Positions 13,757-21,299 of a stretch of 21,299 nucleotides of DNA are shown here, in pieces; positions within the stretch are counted from its first letter, which is position 1, and the number at the start of each line of letters is the position of its first letter. Source of the DNA: Paracoccaceae bacterium. Lineage in GTDB: Bacteria; Pseudomonadota; Alphaproteobacteria; Rhodobacterales; Rhodobacteraceae. The stretch covers positions 1,818 to 23,116 of the forward strand of contig JAGRMK010000223.1 in assembly GCA_020441345.1 (NCBI GenBank), read 5' to 3'. The notes beneath the pieces were generated by a model that was not told where the DNA came from, made no database searches, and saw nothing but the letters and a program-made list of their open reading frames with translations. The translations under genes and the position numbers were made by a program.

Positions 13757-13855
13757 TTTCATCTTGCGTCAAATACTCCGGAGGGAGGCCGAAGGCCGTG
13801 GGAGGTGAAACCTCCCGGCGGGCCGAAGGGGGTCGATCCCCCTGAGGCACGCCCC
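13757..13855. repeat. REP-like intergenic repeat, copy 1 (three hairpins)
   Basis: Begins with TTTCATCTTGC and AAATACTC, then three successive hairpins: GGCC-gaa-GGCC (13787-13797), GGGAGGT/ACCTCCC (13800-13816) and AGGGGG/CCCCCT (13827-13843). The same three-hairpin order and the linkers GTGGGAGG and CCTCCCGGCGG occur in the copy near 19908. It lies between two convergent genes and may also act as a terminator. Confidence 0.75.
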
Positions 13856-13864
13856 GCCAGTCCC

Positions 13865-14740
13865 TCAGTCCAACAGCCCCGCGTGGCGCATGGCAACATC
13901 GATGGCGGCGGCGGTGCCCGGCGTCACCTCCAGCAGCGGCAGACGGACCTCGGCCCGGCACTTGCCCAGCTTCGACAGCGCGTATTTCGCCCCGGCCAGA
14001 CCAGGCTCCAGGAAGATCGCGACATGCAGCGGCATCAGCCGGTCCTGCAACGCCAGCGCCGCGGCATAATCGCCGGCCAGCGTCGCCGCCTGGAATTCGG
14101 CACAAAGCTTCGGCGCGACATTGGCCGTCACCGAAATGCACCCCACCCCGCCATGCGCGTTGAAGCCCAGCGCCGTGCCATCCTCGCCCGACAATTGCAC
14201 GAAATCCGGCCCGCAGGTCATGCGCTGCATCGACACACGCTCCAGCTTGCCGGTGGCATCCTTGACGCCGACGATGCGCGGCAATTTCGCCAGTTCACCC
14301 ATCGTCTCGGGTGTCATGTCGATCACCGAGCGACCGGGGATGTTGTAGATGATGATCGGCAGGTCGCAGGCCTCGTGCAGCGCGGTATAATGCGCGATCA
14401 ACCCGGCCTGCGTGGGCTTGTTGTAATAGGGCGTCACCACCAGCCCGGCATCGGCGCCGACAGCCTGCGCATGCTGCAGGAAGCGGATCGCCTCGACCGT
14501 GTTGTTCGAACCCGCGCCCGCGATCACCGGCACCCGACCGGCCGCGCATTTGACCACCGCCTCGATGACCTGCTCGTGTTCTTCATGCGTCAGCGTCGGG
14601 CTCTCGCCGGTGGTGCCCACCGGAACCAACCCGTTGCTGCCCTCTTTAATCTGCCATTCGACGAAACTCTCGAGCGTCTCGAAATCGACCGCGCCATTCT
14701 TGAACGGCGTGATCAGGGCAGGAAGCGAACCCCGGACCAT
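13865..14740 (-). CDS. dapA: 4-hydroxy-tetrahydrodipicolinate synthase
   Basis: Class I aldolase-type enzyme condensing pyruvate with aspartate semialdehyde, the first committed step of lysine and diaminopimelate synthesis in the cytoplasm. The 291 residues match the usual length (292 in E. coli). Seen: VGTTGESPTL with T43/T44, the catalytic tyrosine Y132 in IIIYNIPGR, the Schiff-base lysine K160 in VGVKDATG, and VVTPYYNKPTQ. These match the true DapA pattern better than other members of the family. The ATG at 14740 is used because AGAGGAGT precedes it and the protein then begins MVRGSLPALITPF; an in-frame start at 14794 adds a non-conserved leader. It is divergent from the lytic transglycosylase gene, a pairing that makes sense in murein metabolism. 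Confidence 0.93.
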   Translation of the reverse strand: MVRGSLPALITPFKNGAVDFETLESFVEWQIKEGSNGLVPVGTTGESPTLTHEEHEQVIEAVVKCAAGRVPVIAGAGSNNTVEAIRFLQHAQAVGADAGLVVTPYYNKPTQAGLIAHYTALHEACDLPIIIYNIPGRSVIDMTPETMGELAKLPRIVGVKDATGKLERVSMQRMTCGPDFVQLSGEDGTALGFNAHGGVGCISVTANVAPKLCAEFQAATLAGDYAAALALQDRLMPLHVAIFLEPGLAGAKYALSKLGKCRAEVRLPLLEVTPGTAAAIDVAMRHAGLLD

Positions 14741-14821
14741 CTGTGACTCCTCTTGCGGCTGCGCCAATCCGAAAGGGTTTGGTCCAACAGCCACGGAAAG
14801 CGGGCCTGACCGGTTTGTGTG

Positions 14822-14849
14822 TTGCGCAGACGTCTATGGCGGTTAGACT
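14822..14849 (+). promoter_or_regulatory. Putative sigma70-type promoter of the transglycosylase gene
   Basis: TTGCGC at 14822-14827 and TAGACT at 14844-14849 are separated by 16 bases and lie 28-55 bases before the ATG at 14877. The -10 matches TATAAT at four of six positions. No better pair was found in the 136-bp dapA/slt spacer. Confidence 0.35.
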
Positions 14850-14876
14850 CATCGCCGCCCCTTTTCAAGAGTAACC

Positions 14877-16829
14877 ATGCATCCCTTCCCCACAGCCCTT
14901 GTGTTTGGCGTTCTGGCGTTTCTGCCCGCCGCTTCCGTCGCCTTCGATGTCTCGCCACGCCCGCGCTCAGCCGGGGCGATCGGGGCGCTGGTCGCGGCGG
15001 TGCAGGCGGGCGATGTCGGGGCCGTGACCCGCCTGCGCGACGCGGCGGGACCAATCGGCGTGCGGGTTGCGACCTGGCGGATCCTGCGCGGCGGTCTGGC
15101 GGGCGATCTGGCGACCTATGCCGCCTTCGACGAGGGCCACGCCGACTGGCCGGGAATGGACCTGCTGCGCGCCCGCGCCGAAGAGCGTCTGGACGGGCAG
15201 CCCGCACAGGCGGTGCTGGACTGGTTCGCCACCCGCAGGCCGCAAACCTCGACCGGCATCCTGGCGCTGATCGCCGCCCAGGAGGAAACCGGAGGCGATC
15301 CTGCCGACCTGCTGCGCGATCTCTGGCTGCACCACGACCTGACCGAAACCGCCGAATTACAACTGCTCGCCAGCCACGGCGCGTTGCTGGACCCGCTTGG
15401 CCCCGCGCGGCTCGATGACCTGTTGTGGCGCGGCGAACTCGACCAGGCCGCGCGCATGCTGCCCCGTGTCGATGCCGCACATCGGGCACTGGGCCGCGCC
15501 CGCATCGCCTTGCAGAGCCGCGCCGATGGCGTCGATGCACTGGTCGCCGCGGTGCCCGCCGCCCTGGCCGAGGATCCCGGCCTCAATCACGACCGGTTCC
15601 ATTGGCGCCTGGCCGCCGGGTTTACCGACTCGGCGATCGACCTGATGCGCGCGGTCTCACCCGAAGGGCTGGGCCGCCCCGAGGAATGGGCCGCCCAGCG
15701 CCTGCGCCTGTCGCGCAACGCGATGGAGGACGGCGCCTATCGCCTGGCCTATGACCTCGCCGCGCATCACGGGTTGACCGAAGGCGTCATGCTGGCCGAA
15801 CTCGAATGGCTGGCGGGCTATGTCGCGCTGCGGTTTCTCAACGACCCCGCCGATGCCCGGCGCCATTTCGCGGCCCTGCGCCAGCGCGTGTCCAGCCCGA
15901 TCAGCCTCGGGCGCGCCGGGTATTGGGAGGGGCGCGCCCTCGACGCGCTGGGCCGCGAAGACGACGCGCGCGCTGCCTATGCCTTTGGCGCGCAGCACCA
16001 GACCGCGTTCTATGGTCAGCTCGCCGCCGAACGGCTGGGCCTCGATCTGGACCCGGTGCTGATCTCGAACCCGGTCTACCCCGACTGGCACGACACGCCG
16101 CTTGCCCAGAACGATGTGTTGCAGGCCGCGCTTTTGCTGCATCGCGCGGGGCAATGGAGCGAGGCGCGCCGCTTCGTGATGCACCTTGCCTCGACCCTGA
16201 CCGACGAGGCCCAGCTGGGCGCTTTGGCGCAGCTCTGGCTGGACCGGAACGAGCCGCATTTCACCCTGAAGATCGCCAAGGAGGCGATCCAGAACGGCAT
16301 CCTGCTGCCGCGCGCCTATTTCCCGCTGACCGGGTTGGAAGAAGCCGAGCTGCTGGCCCCGCCCGACCTGGTGCTGGCCATTGCCCGGCGCGAAAGCGAG
16401 TTCAACGCGGCGGTGATCAGCCATGCCGACGCGCGCGGGCTGTTGCAGGTTCTGCCATCAACCGGGCGGCACACCGCCAGCCGCCTCGGCATCGCGTTCG
16501 ACGTGGACCGCCTGACCACCGACGGCCCCTATAACGCGATCCTCGGCGCCGGGTATCTCCAGGAAATGTCCGACCAGTTCGGCGGCACCCTGTCGCTGGT
16601 CGCCGCCGCCTATAACGCGGGCCCGGGCCGCCCGACCCGGTGGATGCGCCAGTTCGGAGACCCCCGTGACGGCAGCATCGACCCGGTCGACTGGGTCGAG
16701 ATGATCCCCTTCAACGAAACCCGCAACTACGTCATGCGGGTGACGGAATCGGTGGTCATCTACCGCGCGATGCTGGCCGGACGCACCGGCCCCATCGGGC
16801 TGACCGACATCCTCAGCGGGCGGAATTGA
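14877..16829 (+). CDS. slt: Soluble lytic murein transglycosylase (Slt family)
   Basis: Periplasmic enzyme cleaving the MurNAc-GlcNAc bond of peptidoglycan with formation of 1,6-anhydro-MurNAc. The 650-residue product starts with a signal peptide (HPFPTALVFGVLAFLPAASV, cleavage probably after residue 22, SVA|F). A long helical repeat domain, the doughnut of Slt70, fills about residues 40-480, followed by the catalytic domain at about 490-620. Catalytic motifs: AIARRESEFN with the acid E506, ARGLLQVLPSTG, ILGAGYLQEM and VAAAYNAGPGR. AAGAG lies upstream of the ATG. It is slightly larger than E. coli Slt70. It is divergent from dapA. All key residues are present. Confidence 0.92.
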   Translation: MHPFPTALVFGVLAFLPAASVAFDVSPRPRSAGAIGALVAAVQAGDVGAVTRLRDAAGPIGVRVATWRILRGGLAGDLATYAAFDEGHADWPGMDLLRARAEERLDGQPAQAVLDWFATRRPQTSTGILALIAAQEETGGDPADLLRDLWLHHDLTETAELQLLASHGALLDPLGPARLDDLLWRGELDQAARMLPRVDAAHRALGRARIALQSRADGVDALVAAVPAALAEDPGLNHDRFHWRLAAGFTDSAIDLMRAVSPEGLGRPEEWAAQRLRLSRNAMEDGAYRLAYDLAAHHGLTEGVMLAELEWLAGYVALRFLNDPADARRHFAALRQRVSSPISLGRAGYWEGRALDALGREDDARAAYAFGAQHQTAFYGQLAAERLGLDLDPVLISNPVYPDWHDTPLAQNDVLQAALLLHRAGQWSEARRFVMHLASTLTDEAQLGALAQLWLDRNEPHFTLKIAKEAIQNGILLPRAYFPLTGLEEAELLAPPDLVLAIARRESEFNAAVISHADARGLLQVLPSTGRHTASRLGIAFDVDRLTTDGPYNAILGAGYLQEMSDQFGGTLSLVAAAYNAGPGRPTRWMRQFGDPRDGSIDPVDWVEMIPFNETRNYVMRVTESVVIYRAMLAGRTGPIGLTDILSGRN

Positions 16830-17170
16830 ACACCCGGCCCGGCGCGACGCTGTTCTATGGCCGGACCAACCCGCGATGACCTCCACGCTTCACTTCCGCA
16901 CCCCGGAACCCATGGATTGCGCCGATCCCGCGATCCCAGCGGACATGGCGGCCCGCCGTCTGACCAGCCATGTCCGCAGGCCCGCCGAGGCCCCGGGCCA
17001 ATCGCCCCTCCCCCATCGGCGCGAGATGATTCTGAACCGCGCCGACCTGCGTTGCATCTCGGCCCTTGGCAGCAGGCGCGGGTGAACGATCGAACGGTCG
17101 GCGCGTTGAACAGCGCCCCACTTACCGCGCCAGTCCCCGGCGGCACCACGGAACCGCCCGCAGCCGTCGC

Positions 17171-17536
17171 GCCCCGAACACCCTCAAGGCGCTGGCCATC
17201 GGCACATGGCATATCTCGGTCGTGGCGATCTTCCCGGCAGACCAGGGGCATGGCTTTGGCACGCAACGCCTCCATCAAGCCGCCATATGCGCCCTCGCGA
17301 ATGGCCACTCCCGACTGGCGCTGATGGTCGGCAGCGTCAACACCCACACCCACCGGCTCCATCGCAGATTGGAGTGCCACGATCAGGCCCGCCGCGCCTT
17401 GGTGCCGTCCCCCGGCGCGGATACCCCGGGGGAATGGGTGCTGATGGCCCACGACATGACCTGTCCGCGCAGCTCCCCAAAGCACCCTACTGCCGATTTC
17501 ATCTTGCCGAAAATACTCATGCCCGGCTCGACCTAG
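17171..17536 (+). pseudogene. Decayed GNAT N-acetyltransferase, C-terminal remnant
   Basis: In this frame the sequence GTWHISVVAIFP, QGHGFGTQRLHQAA (the acetyl-CoA loop, normally Q/RxxGxG/A), LALMVGSVNTHTHRLHRR (the N-x-x-A-x-x-LYxR region) and PGEWVLMAHDM follows the order of the C-terminal half of GNAT acetyltransferases. No intact N-terminal half is joined to it. A fragment starting at ATG 16876 (MTSTLHFRTPEPM) is in another frame and may be the decayed 5' part. At the 3' end the frame has lost its natural stop and runs into a repeat element before stopping at 17536. The region 16830-17170 otherwise holds nothing I can support. Confidence 0.5.
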
Positions 17537-17580
17537 CCACCAAGCCGCGTGCGATGCAGGGCGGGGTTTCACCCCGCCAC
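17497..17580. repeat. REP-like intergenic repeat, copy 2 (degenerate)
   Basis: Shares TTTCATCTTGC and AAATACTC with copy 1 (17497-17518), but most of the hairpin series is replaced. One perfect hairpin remains: GGCGGGGT (17560-17567)/ACCCCGCC (17571-17578) with a 3-base loop. It ends 14 bases beyond the 3' end of the FMN reductase gene and could terminate it. Confidence 0.6.
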
Positions 17581-17591
17581 CCCCGATTCCC

Positions 17592-18125
17592 TCAACGCGC
17601 CGCCGCCCGCAACCGTTCCATCAGCCCGCTCAGCGCCGTCTGATAGCGGGCATCCAGAAGCCGCCCCTCGGCATCAAAGGCCTCGCTCGCGTTGCCCACC
17701 AGAACCTCGGGCCAGCCCAGCGCCCGGGCGCGATGCGGGGCCAGCATCGCCCGCAGCATGGTCTGCGCCCGCTCGCCCCCGGCGCGGCCCGCCGTGGCCG
17801 ACACGAGCGCCACCGGCTTGCCCGCCAGCGGGTTCGGCTTGACCCGGCTGATCCAGTCCAGCGCGTTCTTCAGCACACCCGGCGGTGCCTTGTTGTACTC
17901 GGGACAAGCCATCACGATGGCCTCCGCCGCCGCGATCTGCGCGGCCAGCCGCAGCACCGGTTCGGGCATTCCCGCAGCCTCCACATCCCCGTCATATAGC
18001 GGCAGGCGCAGATCCGCCTCGACCATCGGCGCGCCAAAATGCCGCCCCGCCTCGCGCATCAACAAACGGTTCACACTCGCCATGCGCAGTGACCCACACA
18101 AACCCAACAGCGTCGTCTCGGACAT
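17592..18125 (-). CDS. NADPH-dependent FMN reductase (NAD(P)H:quinone/azo reductase-like)
   Basis: Flavodoxin-fold reductase of 177 residues that uses NAD(P)H to reduce bound FMN or quinone-like acceptors. The phosphate-binding loop is LGLCGSLRMASVNRLLM (G-S-x-R-x-x-S), and the second FMN contact is MACPEYNKAPPGVLKNALDW with the family PEYN motif. VALVSATAGRAGGERA forms the third loop. The ATG at 18125 follows GGAAGGG at good spacing; a TTG two codons earlier is rejected. It is divergent from the ThDP enzyme gene with 108 bp between. The physiological acceptor cannot be told from sequence; chromate, quinone and azo reductases all share these motifs. Confidence 0.87.
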   Translation of the reverse strand: MSETTLLGLCGSLRMASVNRLLMREAGRHFGAPMVEADLRLPLYDGDVEAAGMPEPVLRLAAQIAAAEAIVMACPEYNKAPPGVLKNALDWISRVKPNPLAGKPVALVSATAGRAGGERAQTMLRAMLAPHRARALGWPEVLVGNASEAFDAEGRLLDARYQTALSGLMERLRAAAR

Positions 18126-18233
18126 TCGCAATCCCTTCCGGTTTTCCCAGACCTAGCCCGCGCGATGCCCCGGACAAGCTTGCAACCGCCGCGCCGTTGG
18201 GCCACGGTCACACCACGCAGCAGGAGGACAACC

Positions 18234-19898
18234 ATGCGGCACGGCGGGCAAATTCTGGTCGATCATTTGAAAGCGCAAGGCATCCGCCGGGTCTTTTCCG
18301 TGCCTGGCGAAAGCTTTCTTGCGGCCCTCGACGGGCTGCATGACAGCGCCATCCAGAATATCGTCTGCCGTCATGAAGGCGGCGCCGCGATGATGGCCGA
18401 AGCCCATGCGAAACTGACCGGCGAAGTCGGCATCGCCTTTGTCACGCGCGGCCCGGGCGCGACCAACGCCGCGGCGGGAATCCATATCGCAAAACAGGAT
18501 TCGACCCCGATGATCCTCTTCGTCGGTCAAATTGACACCGGCCACCGCGACCGCGAGGCGTTTCAGGAGCTTGATTACCGCGCCACCTTTGGCGATCTGG
18601 CGAAATGGGCGACCGAGATCGACGATATCCGTCGCCTGCCCGAATACCTCAGCCGCGCCTTTCATGTCGCGCAATCCGGTCGCCCCGGCCCGGTGGTGCT
18701 GGCACTGCCGGAAAACATGCTCTCGTCCCGCGCCGACATCCCCGATCTGCCCGCCCGCAAGCCGCCACTCCTCGCCCCTGCCGAATCGCAGATCCAGGCC
18801 GTCTGGCAGGCACTGATGACCGCGCAAAAGCCACTGATCGTGGTTGGCGGCCCACATTGGTCGCCGCAGGCCGCGCGGGATCTTGCCGATCTGGCCACGG
18901 GCAGCGGCCTGCCGGTGGCGGTCACCTTTCGCCGCCAGGACCGTATCGACAACCGCCACCCGAACTATGCGGGCGACCTTGGTGTCGGCATGAACCCGGC
19001 GCTGGCCCAACGCCTCGCACAGGCCGATTGCCTGCTGGTGCTGGGCTCGCGGCTGGGCGATATCGCGACCGGCGGTTACGAGATACTGGACCCCGCCGCC
19101 CCCGGAAAGACCCTGATCCACATCCACGCCGACCCCGACGAACTGGGCCGCGTGTTCCGCCCCGACGTGGCGATCCCCCATGCCGCCCCGGCGATGACCG
19201 CCGCGCTGGCCACCAGCATCCCGCAGGGCCTGCCGGACTGGGCCGACTGGACACGGGACGCAAACGCCGCCTATCGCGCCTGGTGCGCGCCACGCGAAAC
19301 CCCCGGCGACGTCAAGCTCGAACAGGTGATGCGCCACCTGTCCGACATCCTGCCCGACGACGCCATCGCCACCAACGGCGCGGGCAATTACGCGGCCTGG
19401 ATGCACCGCTATTTTCGCCCCCGCGCTTATCCGGGGCAACTGGCGCCGACCTCGGGCAGCATGGGCTACGGCTTTCCCGCCGCTGTCGCCGCAAGCCTCG
19501 AACACCCCGACAAGACGGTCATCTGCTTTGCTGGCGACGGCTGCTTCCAGATGACCCTGAACGAGCTTTCGACCGCCCGGCAGTTCGGTGCAACCCCCAT
19601 CGTCATCGTCGCCAACAACGGCCGCTACGGCACAATCCGCATGCACCAGGAACGCCACTACCCGGCCCGTGTCTCGGGCACCGACCTGTTCAACCCCGAC
19701 TACGCGGCGCTGGCGCAGGCTTACGGCGGACACGGCGAAACCGTCACCCGCACCGCTGATTTTCCCGCCGCGTTCCAACGCGCCAAAGACGCCGGTACCG
19801 TCGCCGTCATCGAGTTGCGCCTCGACTCCCAGGCGCTGACACCCGGTGCCAGCCTCGATGCAATCCGCGCCCAGGGACAGCAATCGCAAAAACCCTGA
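18234..19898 (+). CDS. Thiamine-diphosphate enzyme, acetolactate-synthase-like
   Basis: ThDP-dependent decarboxylase/synthase of 554 residues with the three-domain layout of the acetolactate synthase superfamily. The N-terminal Pyr domain (about 1-170) carries the activating glutamate E48 in CRHEGGAAMMAEAHAKLTG. A central domain covers about 185-330. The C-terminal PP domain carries the Mg-ThDP motif GDGCFQ...NN (GDG 434-436, NN 461-462). There is no adjacent ilvH-like regulatory subunit, and the substrate-pocket residues differ from textbook IlvB, so a role outside branched-chain amino acid synthesis (2-oxoacid decarboxylase, sulfoacetaldehyde- or oxalyl-type activity) is possible; I cannot decide. 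A perfect AGGAGG lies seven bases before the ATG at 18234, which fixes the start against a longer frame from 18165. Confidence 0.85.
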   Translation: MRHGGQILVDHLKAQGIRRVFSVPGESFLAALDGLHDSAIQNIVCRHEGGAAMMAEAHAKLTGEVGIAFVTRGPGATNAAAGIHIAKQDSTPMILFVGQIDTGHRDREAFQELDYRATFGDLAKWATEIDDIRRLPEYLSRAFHVAQSGRPGPVVLALPENMLSSRADIPDLPARKPPLLAPAESQIQAVWQALMTAQKPLIVVGGPHWSPQAARDLADLATGSGLPVAVTFRRQDRIDNRHPNYAGDLGVGMNPALAQRLAQADCLLVLGSRLGDIATGGYEILDPAAPGKTLIHIHADPDELGRVFRPDVAIPHAAPAMTAALATSIPQGLPDWADWTRDANAAYRAWCAPRETPGDVKLEQVMRHLSDILPDDAIATNGAGNYAAWMHRYFRPRAYPGQLAPTSGSMGYGFPAAVAASLEHPDKTVICFAGDGCFQMTLNELSTARQFGATPIVIVANNGRYGTIRMHQERHYPARVSGTDLFNPDYAALAQAYGGHGETVTRTADFPAAFQRAKDAGTVAVIELRLDSQALTPGASLDAIRAQGQQSQKP

Positions 19899-19907
19899 CC
19901 TCCTCTC

Positions 19908-20003
19908 TTTACTCGATAAATATCCTGGTGGGAGGCGCGTTCGCGCCGTGGGAGGCAAAGCCTCCCGGCGGGGCGAGGGGGCTCGACGCCCCCGAGCCAC
20001 GCC
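19908..20003. repeat. REP-like intergenic repeat, copy 3 (three hairpins)
   Basis: AAATATCC is followed by three hairpins: GGCGCG/CGCGCC (19934-19947), GGGAGGC/GCCTCCC (19950-19966) and GGGGGC/GCCCCC (19977-19993), then CGAGCCACGCCCC. It has the same order and linkers as copy 1, with compensating changes in the stems. It lies between the ThDP enzyme gene and imuB and may end transcription of the former. Confidence 0.75.
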
Positions 20004-20019
20004 CCCCCCTCACATCGAC

Positions 20020-20048
20020 TCGACTCAAACCAGCCTGCACGCTACATG
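20020..20048 (+). promoter_or_regulatory. Putative imuB promoter
   Basis: TCGACT (20020-20025) as -35 and TACATG (20043-20048) as -10, 17 bases apart, place the transcription start at about 20055, inside the LexA box. The matches are four and three of six, as is common in GC-rich alphaproteobacteria. Confidence 0.35.
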
Positions 20049-20049
20049 T

Positions 20050-20064
20050 GAACAAAAGAAGAAC
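20050..20064. promoter_or_regulatory. LexA (SOS) box of alphaproteobacterial type
   Basis: GAAC (20050-20053), seven bases, GAAC (20061-20064): an exact match to the direct-repeat LexA site of alphaproteobacteria (GTTC-N7-GTTC on the other strand). It ends 14 bases before the imuB ATG and just after a putative -10, the right place for repression of a damage-inducible gene. Confidence 0.8.
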
Positions 20065-20078
20065 ATGATGGCGGACAC

Positions 20079-21299
20079 ATGGCACGGCGCGTGTTATCCC
20101 TGTGCCTGCCCCGGCTGGCCAGCGATCTTGCGCTGCGTCGGCTGGGCGCGGAAACGGGGCCTTTTGCGATGGTGGCACGGCAGGGGCGCGGCGATGTGCT
20201 GGCCTGCCTGAACCCGGCCGCTCAGGCCCGGGGGCTGCGCCGCGGGCAGGCCCTGTCCGAGGCCCGCGCCCTGCTGCCCGGTCTGACGACCCGTCCGCAC
20301 GACCCTGCCGCCCTGCAGCGCGCGCTCATCGCCCTGCGCCGCTGGGCGCTGCGTTATGCGCCTTGGGCGGCGGTCGATGGCGACGACGGGCTGATCCTTG
20401 ACATCTCGGGGGCCGCGCATCTGCTGGGCGGCGAACAGGCACTGGCCGAGGATCTGCGCGTCCGGCTGGCGGCGATGGGGTTCGAGGCACGAATCGCCAT
20501 TGCCCCGACCCGGGGCGCGGCCTGGGGGCTGGCCCGGTTCGGCCCGGCGCCGGTCCTGCTGGCCGAAAACGCGGCCGCGGCCATCGCCCCCCTGCCGCTG
20601 GCCGCGCTGCGCCTGCCCGAGGCGACCTGTGCCGCGCTGAACAGACTGGGCTTGCGGCGGGTGCGCGACCTGGCCCGCGCCCCGCGCGCCTCTCTGGCGC
20701 GGCGCTTTGGCGATGCCGTGATGCTGCGGCTCGACCAGGCGACGGGGGCCCTGGCCGAACCCGTCGCCGCCCCCGACGATGACTCCGTCCCCGCGATTCG
20801 CCTGACCCTGCCCGACCCGATTGGCCTGGCCGCGGATGTGATGGCCGGGGTGACGCGGCTACTGGAGCGCCTGTGCACAACCCTGGCCGCACGGGATCTG
20901 GGCGCGCGCTGCCTGCGGCTGGATCTGCATCGCGCCGATGGCAGCCGCACCGAGGCCGAGATCGCGCTGGCCCGTCCGATGCGCGACGCGCCCGGCATTG
21001 CCGCCCTGTTCGAACGCGCGATCGAGGCGCTGGATGCCGGGTTCGGGTTCGACATGCTGCGCCTGAGCGCGCCGGTGACCGAGCACCTGCCGCCCGCGCA
21101 ACTGACCGGCCCCGCCGCGACCGGGCCGGGCGCGCGGGGCACGGCGGGGGGGCTATCGGGCGCCGATGATCTGGCCGACCTGATGACGCGGCTGGGCAAC
21201 CGGGTGGGGCTGGACGCGCTGCTGCGCTTCCTGCCCGCCGACAGCCATATCCCCGAGCGCGCCTTCCTCACCGCCGCCGCCGCCTTCACCGAGGCCCCG
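20079..21299 (+). CDS. imuB: ImuB, Y-family polymerase-like mutasome subunit (3' end cut by window)
   Basis: Catalytically inactive Y-family polymerase homologue that links the beta clamp, ImuA and DnaE2 during SOS mutagenesis. The frame is open for 407 codons to the window edge. Seen: VLSLCLPRLASDLALRR at residues 5-21, where active Y-family enzymes have the metal-binding DMD motif, and YAPWAAVDGDDGLILDISG at about 93-111, where they have SxDE; both acid pairs are lost, as in ImuB. AAHLLGGEQ, IAIAPTRGAAWGLARFG and LNRLGLRRVRDLARAPRASL (the helix-hairpin-helix region) are also typical. The ATG at 20079 (MARRVLSL) follows the LexA box; upstream ATGs at 20065 and 20068 are in other frames. imuA, which usually precedes imuB, is not upstream here; dnaE2 may follow outside the window. 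Confidence 0.9.
   Translation, partial: MARRVLSLCLPRLASDLALRRLGAETGPFAMVARQGRGDVLACLNPAAQARGLRRGQALSEARALLPGLTTRPHDPAALQRALIALRRWALRYAPWAAVDGDDGLILDISGAAHLLGGEQALAEDLRVRLAAMGFEARIAIAPTRGAAWGLARFGPAPVLLAENAAAAIAPLPLAALRLPEATCAALNRLGLRRVRDLARAPRASLARRFGDAVMLRLDQATGALAEPVAAPDDDSVPAIRLTLPDPIGLAADVMAGVTRLLERLCTTLAARDLGARCLRLDLHRADGSRTEAEIALARPMRDAPGIAALFERAIEALDAGFGFDMLRLSAPVTEHLPPAQLTGPAATGPGARGTAGGLSGADDLADLMTRLGNRVGLDALLRFLPADSHIPERAFLTAAAAFTEAP

Noticed and set aside
13787..13843. CRISPR-like or tRNA-like structure suggested by successive hairpins
   Set aside because: There is no regular repeat-spacer pattern and no cloverleaf or anticodon arm; the hairpins fit the intergenic repeat family.
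13865..14740. A catabolic aldolase of the DapA family (for example in aromatic breakdown)
   Set aside because: The pattern of GTTGESPTL, Y132 and K160 with normal length, and its pairing with a murein enzyme gene, favours biosynthetic DapA.
16760..17572. Long minus-strand open frame of 270 codons opposite the acetyltransferase remnant
   Set aside because: Its composition (rich in G, R, A with no motif) is that of a GC-rich shadow frame. It overlaps the 3' end of the transglycosylase gene antisense and has no convincing ribosome-binding site.
18153..20000. 615-codon minus-strand open frame opposite the ThDP enzyme
   Set aside because: Antisense shadow; the plus-strand frame has all ThDP motifs and a perfect AGGAGG.

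Overview
The window reads as chromosomal DNA of a GC-rich alphaproteobacterium, most likely of the Rhodobacteraceae/Roseobacter group. The basis is the base composition, a LexA box of the alphaproteobacterial direct-repeat type (GAAC-N7-GAAC), and intergenic repeats carrying the TTTCATCTTGC...AAATACTC signature that I associate with that group. This assignment is inference; no rRNA or tRNA gene is present.

Left third (1-4370): a protocatechuate 4,5-cleavage (meta-cleavage, lignin-aromatic) locus. A LigI-type 2-pyrone-4,6-dicarboxylate hydrolase runs off the left edge on the minus strand. It is divergent from an unusually long LysR-type regulator with two winged-helix domains. A tight operon follows: ligA (dioxygenase alpha), ligB (dioxygenase beta) and ligC (semialdehyde dehydrogenase), ending in a strong UUCG-loop terminator. 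Together these take protocatechuate to 2-pyrone-4,6-dicarboxylate and open the lactone.

Centre (4413-12275): a 14-helix MFS transporter, then on the minus strand one 912-residue protein joining an aryl-CoA hydroxylase (salicylyl-CoA 5-hydroxylase/anthraniloyl-CoA monooxygenase clade) to an aryl-CoA ligase (benzoate/4-hydroxybenzoate-CoA ligase type). Divergent from it are a 4-hydroxybenzoyl-CoA-type thioesterase, an IclR regulator overlapping the thioesterase, and a self-sufficient CYP116B-like P450-reductase. The natural reading is an activate-hydroxylate-release route (aryl acid to aryl-CoA to hydroxyaryl-CoA to hydroxyaryl acid) that could feed the neighbouring ring-cleavage genes. This is the most unusual content of the window.

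Right part (12321-21299): mostly housekeeping or miscellaneous genes. They are an IMPACT/UPF0029-domain protein, a TerB-family protein, an unrecognised small protein, dapA, a soluble lytic transglycosylase, a decayed GNAT acetyltransferase, an NADPH-dependent FMN reductase and an acetolactate-synthase-like ThDP enzyme. Last is a 3'-truncated imuB (mutasome Y-family protein) preceded directly by a LexA box, with no imuA next to it. Three copies of a hairpin-rich intergenic repeat family lie in this part.
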